Below, in pieces: positions 16,308-23,258 of a DNA stretch of 64,000 nucleotides. A program made the position numbers and the translations under genes. The notes under the pieces are model-generated. The model was not told the origin of the DNA and did not search any database. It saw only the letters and a list, made by a program, of their open reading frames with translations. This DNA is from Oscillospiraceae bacterium (GTDB lineage: Bacteria > Bacillota > Clostridia > Oscillospirales > Oscillospiraceae): the NCBI GenBank assembly GCA_017622995.1, contig JAGAQA010000005.1, forward strand, positions 33,001 through 97,000. Reading direction: 5' to 3'. Within the stretch, counting starts at the first letter, position 1. Each line of letters starts with the position of its first letter.

Positions 16308-18491
16308 GTGGGCTGGTTTGATGAACAGATCAAGGAAAGAAAACGAAAGGATGATGAGATTTTCTCCGAGGCCTTTGTGGGCATCGCCGATGCGGTGCTG
16401 GGTTCCCGGCTGGCATCTGTTTATTCCACAGAGGAAGAAAAGGCAGAGGACGCCATCGGAGAGATTCTGAAATACTACCATGTAAAGCCCCGGGAGGTTC
16501 CCTCTTCCATAAAGGGACTGAACGACCGGCTGGAATTTCTGCTGCGGCCCTACGGCATCATGCACCGCAGAGTGAAGCTGGAAACAGGCTGGCACCGGGA
16601 TGCCATTGGTGCCATGCTGGCAACCCGGAAGGACGACGGCACGGTGACAGCCCTGATCCCCAAAGGGCTTAGCGGCTATGTGTACTTTGACAATAAAAAC
16701 GGAAAATGGGCGAAGATCAGTCAAAAGAATGAAACGCTGTTTGAGGAAGAAGGCATCTGCTTCTATAAGCCTTTCCCTTTGAAAAAGCTGACCATCCCAT
16801 CCCTGATGCGCTATGTTTTGGATTGCCTGTCCCCGGCAGACCTGTCTCTGGTGGCCCTGGCCACCTTGGCAGTCTCCCTGGTGGGACTGCTGTCGCCGAA
16901 GCTGAACAGCCTGCTGTTCGGTACTGTAGTGGAAAGCGGTCAGCTGCGGCTGCTTGTTGGCATTGCGGTATTTCTGGTCAGTGCTGGAATCAGCCGCCTG
17001 CTGGTTAACGCGGTAAAGGCGTTGGTGGTGGAGCGGGCGAACACCAAAATCGACCTGTCCGTGCAGGCGGCCACCATGATGCGGATCCTGTCTCTGCCTG
17101 CGGACTTTTTCAAGAAATACAGCTCCGGCGATTTGGCATCCCGGACCGGGTATCTGCAGTCTCTGTGTAATATGCTGGTATCCGCGGTGCTGAATACGGG
17201 CCTGACTTCGGTGTTTTCTCTGCTGTACATTTCTCAAATCTTTGTGTATGCGCCGATGCTGGTGGTACCGGCTTTGAGCGTTACTCTGGTGACGCTGGTA
17301 TTTACGCTGGTCACCACCTTCTGCCAGATGAAGTTGACCCGGCAGCAGATGGAGCTTGCCTCCAAAGAAAGCGGTATGAGCTATGCTCTCATCACCGGCA
17401 TCCAGAAGATCAAACTTTCCGGTGCGGAGAAGCGGGCCTTTGCACGGTGGGCGGAAGTTTTCTCCCGGCGGCTGGCACTGACCGCCAATCCTCCCATGTT
17501 CCTGCGGGCCAATGCCGCCATTTCTGCGGCGATCTCTCTGACAGGAACAATTGTCATGTACTATTTCGCCTTGAAAAGCGGCATTTCCGTGGCGGAATAC
17601 TACGCCTTTAACACGGCCTACGGCATGATGTCCGGTGCATTTCTATCTCTGGCAGGCATTGCCTCAACGATTGCCCGGCTAAAGCCGGTGCTGGATATGG
17701 CAAAGCCCCTGATGGATACGGTTCCCGAGGTTTCCGAAGGCAAGGTGGTCATCGACCGGCTGTCCGGCGGCATCGAGCTGAACAATGTTTCCTTCCGATA
17801 TAACGAGTCCATGCCCATGGTCATTGACGATCTTTCTTTGAAGATCCGTCCGGGACAGTATGTGGCCATCGTGGGCAGCACCGGCTGCGGCAAGTCCACC
17901 CTGATGCGGCTGCTTCTGGGCTTTGAGAAACCCCAGAAGGGCGCTGTCTACTATGACGGCAAGGATCTGAATGCCATCGATCTGAAATCCCTACGGCAGA
18001 AAATCGGCGTGGTGATGCAGGACGGCAAGCTGTTCCAGGGAGATATCTTCTCCAATATCACCATTTCCGCACCTCAGCTGACTTTGAAAGAGGCCTGGGA
18101 GGCGGCGGAGATGGCAGGTGTTGCTGAGGATATCCGGGCCATGCCCATGGGGATGCACACCGTCATTTCCGAGGGCAGCGGCGGCATCTCCGGCGGCCAG
18201 CGGCAGCGGCTGATGATTGCCCGGGCCATTGCTCCCAAACCCAAGATACTGATGTTTGACGAGGCCACCTCGGCCCTGGACAATCTGACCCAGAAAACCG
18301 TGTCGGATTCTCTGGACAAGCTGAAATGCACGAGAATCGTCATCGCCCATCGTCTTTCCACCATCCGCCACTGTGACCGGATCCTCTATCTGGAAAAGGG
18401 GAAAATCCTGGAGGACGGCACCTATGAGGAGCTGATCGCCAGGGGCGGGAAGTTTGCTGATTTGGTGGAACGGCAGAGGTTGGACACATAA
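16308..18491 (+). CDS. NHLM-type ABC transporter, permease and ATP-binding protein without active peptidase
   Basis: 727 residues. The N-terminal region (about 1-175) is cytoplasmic and carries no Cys protease motif. Membrane helices span about 180-440. The ATPase domain is complete: GSTGCGKST, ISGGQRQR and ILMFDEATSALD. NHLM loci normally encode such a second ABC protein beside the peptidase-containing one, and the pair is thought to act as a heteromeric exporter. GTG start at 16308, 6 bp after GAGGAGGTGATG; the gap from the upstream stop is 12 bp, so the pair is one transcript. Confidence 0.92.
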   Translation: MGWFDEQIKERKRKDDEIFSEAFVGIADAVLGSRLASVYSTEEEKAEDAIGEILKYYHVKPREVPSSIKGLNDRLEFLLRPYGIMHRRVKLETGWHRDAIGAMLATRKDDGTVTALIPKGLSGYVYFDNKNGKWAKISQKNETLFEEEGICFYKPFPLKKLTIPSLMRYVLDCLSPADLSLVALATLAVSLVGLLSPKLNSLLFGTVVESGQLRLLVGIAVFLVSAGISRLLVNAVKALVVERANTKIDLSVQAATMMRILSLPADFFKKYSSGDLASRTGYLQSLCNMLVSAVLNTGLTSVFSLLYISQIFVYAPMLVVPALSVTLVTLVFTLVTTFCQMKLTRQQMELASKESGMSYALITGIQKIKLSGAEKRAFARWAEVFSRRLALTANPPMFLRANAAISAAISLTGTIVMYYFALKSGISVAEYYAFNTAYGMMSGAFLSLAGIASTIARLKPVLDMAKPLMDTVPEVSEGKVVIDRLSGGIELNNVSFRYNESMPMVIDDLSLKIRPGQYVAIVGSTGCGKSTLMRLLLGFEKPQKGAVYYDGKDLNAIDLKSLRQKIGVVMQDGKLFQGDIFSNITISAPQLTLKEAWEAAEMAGVAEDIRAMPMGMHTVISEGSGGISGGQRQRLMIARAIAPKPKILMFDEATSALDNLTQKTVSDSLDKLKCTRIVIAHRLSTIRHCDRILYLEKGKILEDGTYEELIARGGKFADLVERQRLDT

Positions 18492-18512
18492 AAAATATTT
18501 TTGGGAAAGTAT

Positions 18513-18538
18513 ATACCTTTTTGGTACTTGCTTCGTAT
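18513..18538 (+). promoter_or_regulatory. ECF-sigma-type promoter 1 (peptide genes)
   Basis: ATACC at 18513-18517, 16 bases, CGTAT at 18534-18538; 37 bases before the first peptide ATG. The same elements with identical spacing occur at 19256 and 21208. The CGTA-type -10 with 16-bp spacing is characteristic of ECF sigma factors, and one is encoded at 22142. Confidence 0.8.
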
Positions 18539-18575
18539 AAAGAGGCAAAGAAACAAAAACGAGGAGGATAACAAT

Positions 18576-18770
18576 ATGGAAAACAAGGAACTGAAGAAGC
18601 CCATCCCGGTGGAGCTGGATGATAATGCACTGGATACTGTCAGCGGCGGTACGGAACCTTCTCAGGACGAGGAATTCATAGGAGGGATGCCGATAGACCC
18701 GAGTAATCAGTATATTGAGTTTCAATTTTACTCTGAATATATAGAAGAAGCTGAGAAGCGTTCTAATTAA
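18576..18770 (+). CDS. Double-glycine leader peptide 1, acidic, no cysteines
   Basis: 64 residues. The leader MENKELKKPIPVELDDNALD ends in TVSGG (residues 21-25), the usual C39 cleavage signature. The predicted mature part of 39 residues starts TEPSQDEEF; it is strongly acidic and has no Cys. The ribosome site GAGGAGGATAACAAT precedes the ATG. It is the first gene of the peptide array, under ECF promoter 1 and 85 bp after the exporter. Unlike most siblings it lacks the CxxC pairs, so it may be a different class of cargo or a signal peptide. Confidence 0.8.
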   Translation: MENKELKKPIPVELDDNALDTVSGGTEPSQDEEFIGGMPIDPSNQYIEFQFYSEYIEEAEKRSN

Positions 18771-18809
18771 AAGTCCTATTGGTCATTGGCAAAACGGAGG
18801 AATCACAAT

Positions 18810-19082
18810 ATGGAAAACAAGAAACTGAAAAATCCTATGCTGAACGAGCTGGATGAGGATATGCTGGGCAATGTGTCCGGCGGTACGGAGGATGATGGCT
18901 GGTATTGGGGATTTGGATTTCCTCCGCATTATCTCAATGCCTGCCCCAAGTGTGGGGGTGGCGTATATTCCTGGCCCCTACCGGAATCCATGGGAGGTGG
19001 GATCGTCTTTGCTTGCGGTCCCTGCGACTGGGAAGGGCGTTCTGCCAGTGAATTGGCTCCCGGTTACATCTATAACGGGTGA
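18810..19082 (+). CDS. Double-glycine leader peptide 2 with CxxC/CxxC zinc-ribbon-like core
   Basis: 90 residues. The leader ends in LDEDMLGNVSGG (residues 14-25), followed by a Trp/Tyr/Gly-rich stretch (DGWYWGFGF) and a two-knuckle core: CPKCGGGVYS, then CGPCDWEG. Four Cys in two CxxC pairs about 23 residues apart is the spacing of a zinc ribbon. It is nearly a duplicate of peptide 6 (21554), differing at 20 of 90 positions. The ribosome site ACGGAGGAATCACAAT precedes the ATG. A decayed sigma-factor end follows, so this gene was part of a duplicated unit. Confidence 0.82.
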   Translation: MENKKLKNPMLNELDEDMLGNVSGGTEDDGWYWGFGFPPHYLNACPKCGGGVYSWPLPESMGGGIVFACGPCDWEGRSASELAPGYIYNG

Positions 19083-19100
19083 GCAAGACCGGCAAATCCT

Positions 19101-19230
19101 GTGCTGCTGCATTATGATAAGGGCATGCCCCTGAAAGCTGTGGCGGATGAATTGGAAATGTCCTACATAAACGCGAAGGTGACCCACAAAAAAGCCCTGT
19201 CCGGCCTGCGGCTTGCCATGGGCGCATAAA
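19101..19230 (+). pseudogene. C-terminal remnant of a second ECF sigma factor
   Basis: In frame, these codons read LLHYDKGMPLKAVADELEM and SYINAKVTHKKALSGL. They align with LLHYYKGLTLKEVADKMGM and SYINAKVIHKKALSGL at the end of the intact sigma factor (22142). Only region 4 remains, with no start. It lies directly after peptide 2, mirroring the peptide 6 to sigma order further right, and marks an ancient tandem duplication. Confidence 0.85.
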
Positions 19231-19255
19231 AATCAAAAATTTACCGGAAGGAATA

Positions 19256-19281
19256 TACCATCCGGGTATTTCCATCGTATC
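19256..19281 (+). promoter_or_regulatory. ECF-sigma-type promoter 2 (peptide 3)
   Basis: ATACC at 19256-19260, 16 bases, CGTAT at 19277-19281; 31 bases before the peptide 3 ATG. It has the same elements and spacing as promoters 1 and 3. Confidence 0.8.
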
Positions 19282-19312
19282 AATAGACAAAGAAATCAAG
19301 GAGGAAAACACC

Positions 19313-19597
19313 ATGGAAAACAAGAAACTGAATAACCCCATGCTGGATGAGCTGGATGATGATGCGCTGAGTAATGTGTCCGGTGGTGCAGATCCCAACT
19401 ATTATAGAAGCTGTACCGATTTTCTCTGCTTCTATTGCGGTTATCAAAGAACAGATTCGGGAGAAATGTCCCATGTGTGTCTAGGCAGGGGCTACCAAAC
19501 GGCGCACCGCTGTGATAATTGTAAGCATCTTCTGCGCTGCGACCATGGGCTGGCGTTTAAGGAAAAGGATGATGCAATAATGGGTATTGGGGGATAA
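19313..19597 (+). CDS. Double-glycine leader peptide 3, cysteine/histidine-rich
   Basis: 94 residues. The leader ends LDDDALSNVSGG (14-25). The mature part contains CFYCGYQ, then a Cys/His-rich middle (HVCLGRGYQTAHRCDNCKH), further Cys residues and a Lys/Asp tail; two CxxC motifs plus extra Cys and His could bind one or two metal ions. The ribosome site AAGGAGGAAAACACC is strong. It is the first gene after ECF promoter 2; its stop lies 3 bp before the next peptide gene. Confidence 0.8.
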   Translation: MENKKLNNPMLDELDDDALSNVSGGADPNYYRSCTDFLCFYCGYQRTDSGEMSHVCLGRGYQTAHRCDNCKHLLRCDHGLAFKEKDDAIMGIGG

Positions 19598-19600
19598 CAT

Positions 19601-19861
19601 ATGGAAAACAAAAATCAATTTGAACTGAACGATGATGTGCTGAATGCAGTTTCCGGCGGTGCCTTTGGCGATTGGGAAACCTGCCCCGTGTGTGGCAAGC
19701 CCAAGCGCGAGGGATATATCTGCATCCATTGTGATATGGCAGATGGCGTAGTAACCTGCTTCCGCTGCCGCAGCCCGCTGACACGGGAAGCCGGATGTGC
19801 CCACTGCGGCACGACCTGGGATGAATATCTTCAGATTACAGCGCCATTGCGCAGTGAATGA
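19601..19861 (+). CDS. Double-glycine leader peptide 4 with four CxxC motifs (double zinc ribbon)
   Basis: 86 residues. The leader is short and lacks the Lys-Pro segment (NQFELNDDVLNAVSGG). The mature part carries CPVCGK, CIHCDM, CFRCRS and CAHCGT at regular spacing, the layout of a double zinc ribbon. There is no membrane segment. The stop overlaps the ATGA of a longer possible start of the lipoprotein gene that follows, so the two are probably translated together. Confidence 0.82.
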   Translation: MENKNQFELNDDVLNAVSGGAFGDWETCPVCGKPKREGYICIHCDMADGVVTCFRCRSPLTREAGCAHCGTTWDEYLQITAPLRSE

Positions 19862-19878
19862 GAAAAGAGGAAATGAAC

Positions 19879-21195
19879 ATGAACATGAAGAAGAGCTTGA
19901 TTTGCATCCTGGCTGTATTTGCTCTGCTGCTTGCCGCCTGCGGACAGCAGGAAGCACCTGCAATGGAAACCGAACCGGATCGGGAGATCGATATCTGCCT
20001 GTCGGATTATTATGGCATGGTCGGCGTAATGAGAGCAGATATGGACGGCAATATGGAGTACTGCGAATTCAATGCCATCAGCGTCCTGGGCGCCCCCGGT
20101 GAGATCATTCTGGATCGTTTTACCAGCAATGGCTTTTCCGAAATTGTCCCCGTCCTGGAGGGCGACAGCCTTGAGGGCTGGATGGAGTGCCGCTATGATG
20201 ACGAGCTGGGCCATTATGTCATCGTATCCGAGACCCTTTATACTACCGAGGAACTGATGGCAATGCCTGTTCCCGGAGAGTCTGTGGAATATGTGGCCAA
20301 GTGGGCAGGAATACCCGTGGAAGAATACTTCATAAGCGATCCTTTTGAAGGTGCCTCTTCCAGCGGCGTCTTCAACCTCAGCGCCAACGGGGGCAGCATG
20401 GGGTTCCGCACCTCTGACGGCAGTGAATATACCTCCGGCATCTACGGATACACTCTGGAAGAGGGTGAGTCCCTCAACGATGTGATGGGAACCGAGTTTA
20501 ATGACACACTCGTTGATATCAGCAAGGAGGGTGCTGCATTTACCGGCTGGTCTGTGTACATGGCAGAGGATCTCTTCCTGAGCCATGAGATCGTGGAAGA
20601 AGAGGACATGCTGTGTCTGGTTTTCGATGAAAACGGCTATGAGGGTGTTGTGTATGCGCTTTTGAGAAATGCCGCCTTGGTAGATGAGAATATGTCCACC
20701 GAGGACCTGTGCGGCATCACCTGTAATGGTGAGAACTACCTGGCTATGGCAAACTGGGAAAGCAGCGCAGGGAATGCAGCCCATACTATTCCCTCTGTCT
20801 TCGCATTCAGTGCCAACGGCGGCAGCATTCACTTCCACAATTATGCTGACGAAGAATATAAGACCGTTGCTTATGCCTACGGTCTGGAGTATGGCCAGGC
20901 TCTCAATGATGTGATGGGTACGGAATACGGCGATGCCCTCATTGGAATGAGCAAGGACAGCGCGGAGTTTTTGGGCTGGACCCTTTATGTGGCAGACGAG
21001 ATCACCTGGAGCAGGGACGAGGTATACGATACTGAGATCCTGTGCCTGCCCTATAATGACGCAGGCTCCCAGGGCATGAACTATGCACTTTTGAAGAACG
21101 GCTCCCTGGTGGGAGAATATATGCCCACGGAACAGCTGTGCGGCATGACCACCTACGGCGAGAACTACCTGGCCATCGCGATCTGGTCCGAATAA
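19879..21195 (+). CDS. Secreted lipoprotein with two internal repeats, unknown function
   Basis: About 438 residues. A signal peptide ends in the lipobox LLAAC, then a Glu-rich linker. Two homologous blocks of about 120 residues follow an N-terminal region: NLSANGGSMGFRTSDG ... SLNDVMGTEFNDTL and AFSANGGSIHFHNYAD ... ALNDVMGTEYGDAL, each ending in (T/C)xGENYLA. The fold is not recognised. It sits within the peptide array, so it may be an immunity or receptor protein for the exported peptides (inference). Starts at 19858, 19873, 19879 and 19885 are all possible; 19879 fits best the spacing from AGAGG. Confidence 0.75.
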   Translation: MNMKKSLICILAVFALLLAACGQQEAPAMETEPDREIDICLSDYYGMVGVMRADMDGNMEYCEFNAISVLGAPGEIILDRFTSNGFSEIVPVLEGDSLEGWMECRYDDELGHYVIVSETLYTTEELMAMPVPGESVEYVAKWAGIPVEEYFISDPFEGASSSGVFNLSANGGSMGFRTSDGSEYTSGIYGYTLEEGESLNDVMGTEFNDTLVDISKEGAAFTGWSVYMAEDLFLSHEIVEEEDMLCLVFDENGYEGVVYALLRNAALVDENMSTEDLCGITCNGENYLAMANWESSAGNAAHTIPSVFAFSANGGSIHFHNYADEEYKTVAYAYGLEYGQALNDVMGTEYGDALIGMSKDSAEFLGWTLYVADEITWSRDEVYDTEILCLPYNDAGSQGMNYALLKNGSLVGEYMPTEQLCGMTTYGENYLAIAIWSE

Positions 21196-21207
21196 AGAAA
21201 AAAGAAG

Positions 21208-21233
21208 ATACCGTTTGCTTATCTTCATCGTAT
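21208..21233 (+). promoter_or_regulatory. ECF-sigma-type promoter 3 (peptide 5 to sigma factor)
   Basis: ATACC at 21208-21212, 16 bases, CGTAT at 21229-21233; 33 bases before the peptide 5 ATG. It would also read through to the sigma gene at 22142, giving positive autoregulation. Confidence 0.8.
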
Positions 21234-21266
21234 AAAGGATTGAAGAGATAACAGGAGGAAAACAAT

Positions 21267-21503
21267 ATGAAAAACAAGAAACTGAAAAATCCTATTCTGA
21301 ATGAGCTGGAGGAGGATGTGCTGAGCAATGTCTCCGGCGGTAACAGTGAGGATATTTATGCCACATGCCCGTATTGTTGCTGCTATATCTTTCTGACTAT
21401 CAATAATGTGCCCGTTCCCAAAGAGGAAATAAAGTGTTCCTACTGCGGTTATAAGGACGGCGATCCCAGTACCATTCCAAACATGGAAGACATAATCGGT
21501 TGA
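21267..21503 (+). CDS. Double-glycine leader peptide 5 with zinc-ribbon-like core
   Basis: 78 residues. The leader is MKNKKLKNPILNELEEDVL then SNVSGG; the mature part has CPYCCCYIF and CSYCGYKDGD, two CxxC pairs about 24 residues apart with two extra Cys in the first knuckle. The ribosome site ACAGGAGGAAAACAAT precedes the ATG. It is the first gene under ECF promoter 3. Confidence 0.82.
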   Translation: MKNKKLKNPILNELEEDVLSNVSGGNSEDIYATCPYCCCYIFLTINNVPVPKEEIKCSYCGYKDGDPSTIPNMEDIIG

Positions 21504-21553
21504 TCGAGATATGATAGAGGAATGATTCTGATAAGGTAAGGAGAGAAATCAAT

Positions 21554-21826
21554 ATGCAGAATAAGGAACTGAAAAATCCCATGCTCAATGAGCTGGATGA
21601 GGATATGCTGGGCAATGTGTCTGCTGGTACGGACGATGATGGCTGGTATTGGGGATATGGATATCCTCCAAACTATCTCAACGCCTGTCCGAAATGCGGC
21701 GGTGGTGTGTATTCCATGCCCGTACCGGAATCCCTGGGAGGCGGGGCCAGCTATACCTGCGGTCCCTGCGGCTGGAAAGGCCGTTCTACAGCGGAATTTG
21801 CTCCCGGATACACTTATAATGGCTAA
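21554..21826 (+). CDS. Double-glycine-type peptide 6 (AG at the cleavage site), duplicate of peptide 2
   Basis: 90 residues, aligned without gaps to peptide 2 (18810). The CPKC and CGPC pairs and the DGWYWG stretch are kept. The leader ends NVSAGTD rather than NVSGGTE: the first Gly of the pair is Ala. C39 peptidases usually need Gly at -2 and Gly/Ala/Ser at -1, so processing may be weaker or shifted. The ribosome site AAGGAGAGAAATCAAT precedes the ATG. Confidence 0.78.
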   Translation: MQNKELKNPMLNELDEDMLGNVSAGTDDDGWYWGYGYPPNYLNACPKCGGGVYSMPVPESLGGGASYTCGPCGWKGRSTAEFAPGYTYNG

Positions 21827-21830
21827 TTAG

Positions 21831-21917
21831 GTAAGCGGTGGAGCAAGCGATGCGGAAACAGCTCTGGAAAACGAATACATCAAGGATGAAATGATGATTA
21901 TCATCCCCATTATTTGA
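21831..21917 (+). pseudogene. Leaderless remnant of another double-glycine peptide gene
   Basis: Directly after peptide 6, in one frame, the codons read VSGGASDAETALENEYIKDE and end at a TGA after MMIIIPII. The VSGG hinge and an acidic mature part are present, but the leader and start codon are gone, apparently deleted when the peptide 6 copy was joined here. Confidence 0.6.
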
Positions 21918-21929
21918 GAGAGGGCAACT

Positions 21930-22145
21930 ATGGAACAGAAACTGAAAAAATTGTTTGATTATCAGAAATTCCAGCGCAATTCCCGGCTGGACGCCATGCT
22001 GGCAGAAGCGGAAGGCCGCTGTGCAGAAGTGGACGAGGATGCCTTGGAGCTGGTCAACGCCGCAGGAGATGACTCTCTGATGGAACATGGAATTGTCGAA
22101 GGAGTAGATCCTGTGGGGGCTTTTATGGTGGAGGACCTGCTATGA
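21930..22145 (+). CDS. Small protein coupled to the ECF sigma factor (candidate anti-sigma or regulator)
   Basis: 71 residues, soluble, no membrane segment. It begins MEQKLKKLFDYQKFQRNSRL and has an acidic second half with VDEDALELVNAAGDD, which echoes the leader consensus (LDDDAL.NVSGG) with AAG in place of GG. Its stop overlaps the sigma ATG (ATGA at 22142-22145), the usual arrangement for a sigma factor and its partner. The role is inferred from position only; it could also be a degenerate member of the peptide family. Confidence 0.7.
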   Translation: MEQKLKKLFDYQKFQRNSRLDAMLAEAEGRCAEVDEDALELVNAAGDDSLMEHGIVEGVDPVGAFMVEDLL

Positions 22146-22612
22146 CTGCCGCAGCAGAGGTTATTTACCTTTCCTATCACGATAAAGTGTCCGCATACAT
22201 CAAGGGAAAGGTAGAGAATCACTACGATGCGGAGGACTTGGTTTCCCAGGTCTTTGAGAAGGTTTATGGCAAGCTCCACACCTTCGACGAAACCAAAGCA
22301 TCTCTGTCCACCTGGATCTATACCATCACCCGCAACACGGTGACGGACTACTACCGTACTCGCCGTATTCATGCGATCTACGATGAAGCTTGTGAACGGC
22401 CTGACCCGGAACAGGACCAGGATGTGCTGGATGCCCTGGCCGATGCTCTGATGACCCTGAAAGTGCAGGAACGGGACCTGATATTGCTGCACTACTACAA
22501 GGGCTTGACCCTGAAGGAAGTGGCGGACAAAATGGGAATGTCCTACATAAACGCGAAAGTGATCCACAAAAAGGCCCTCAGCGGACTGAAAACCTATTTT
22601 CAGGAGGATTAA
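22142..22612 (+). CDS. ECF-subfamily RNA polymerase sigma factor
   Basis: 156 residues. Region 2 covers about 10-75 (YDAEDLVSQVFEKVYGKL, STWIYTITRNTVTDYYRTRR) and region 4 about 100-150 (QERDLILLHYYKGLTLKEVA, SYINAKVIHKKALSGL). There is no region 3, as expected for ECF factors. It directs RNA polymerase to a small set of promoters; the three ATACC-N16-CGTAT sites in the same locus are the natural candidates. It is coupled to the small protein upstream and followed by peptide 7 after 3 bp. Confidence 0.92.
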   Translation: MTAAAEVIYLSYHDKVSAYIKGKVENHYDAEDLVSQVFEKVYGKLHTFDETKASLSTWIYTITRNTVTDYYRTRRIHAIYDEACERPDPEQDQDVLDALADALMTLKVQERDLILLHYYKGLTLKEVADKMGMSYINAKVIHKKALSGLKTYFQED

Positions 22613-22615
22613 TAT

Positions 22616-22798
22616 ATGGAAAATAAGAAATTTGAACTGAATGATGAGGCATTGGATGCGGTTTCCGGTGGTTATTGGGGGGATGAATACGCACCTAATT
22701 GCCCCAATTGCAATATTAAAATGAGGACTATCTACATCAATACGTTCCCGGTTTATAACTGTGGTTCCTGCGGTCATATAATCGAGATACAGCCGTAA
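22616..22798 (+). CDS. Double-glycine leader peptide 7 with compact zinc ribbon
   Basis: 60 residues. A short leader KFELNDEALDAVSGG; the mature part of about 41 residues holds CPNCNIKM and CGSCGHI, 20 residues apart. This is the most compact zinc-ribbon-like member. The gene starts 3 bp after the sigma stop, with AGGAGG inside the sigma gene's last codons. Confidence 0.82.
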   Translation: MENKKFELNDEALDAVSGGYWGDEYAPNCPNCNIKMRTIYINTFPVYNCGSCGHIIEIQP

Positions 22799-22852
22799 CT
22801 GCAGACATCCAAACTCCCGGATTTTACTCAAAACAGAATAGGAGCGCGACTT

Positions 22853-23140
22853 ATGGAGAACAAGAAATTTGAACTGAATGATGCGCAGCTTGACAATGTT
22901 TCCGGCGGCCTGTTGGATGGTCTTTTTGGTTATACGGAAGAACCTACCCCCGCAGCAGCAAAGCGTGGGCTGACAGCCGGCTTGGTCTTTGATACCCAGC
23001 GCAGCTGCATCAGCTGCGGTGAAACCCACTACCGCGTCAAGGATTTTCATAAAGACGACAGAAAACTTCGTGTAGTATGCAGTGGCTGCGGAAGCCCCGG
23101 CTACTGGGACTACGAAATTTATGACACCTGGAAGGTATAG
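22853..23140 (+). CDS. Double-glycine leader peptide 8 with zinc-ribbon-like core
   Basis: 95 residues. The leader is KKFELNDAQLDNVSGG. After a spacer (LLDGLFGYTEEPTPAAAKRG) come CISCGETHY and CSGCGSPGYWDYE, 25 residues apart. The ribosome site AGGAGCGCGACTT precedes the ATG. The region between the knuckles is Lys/Asp/Arg-rich. Confidence 0.82.
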   Translation: MENKKFELNDAQLDNVSGGLLDGLFGYTEEPTPAAAKRGLTAGLVFDTQRSCISCGETHYRVKDFHKDDRKLRVVCSGCGSPGYWDYEIYDTWKV

Positions 23141-23156
23141 ATCGAAAGAGGTCAAT

Positions 23157-23258
23157 ATGGCAGGAATCAAAAAATGGATTCTGGAACTGGATGGCGGCAT
23201 GCTGGACGCGGTTTCCGGTGGCGGCGGTAGTGTGGTGCAGTGGATAAACAATAGGTAA
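23157..23258 (+). CDS. Double-glycine leader peptide 9, 33 residues
   Basis: A very short gene reading MAGIKKWILELDGGMLDAVS then GGGGSVVQWINNR. The leader logic (LDGGMLDAVSGG) is kept and the predicted mature part is only about 11 residues, without Cys. The ribosome site GAAAGAGGTCAAT precedes the ATG. The TAA overlaps the ATG of the permease gene (TAATG), so its translation may set permease expression. It could be a pheromone-like peptide (inference). Confidence 0.65.
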   Translation: MAGIKKWILELDGGMLDAVSGGGGSVVQWINNR

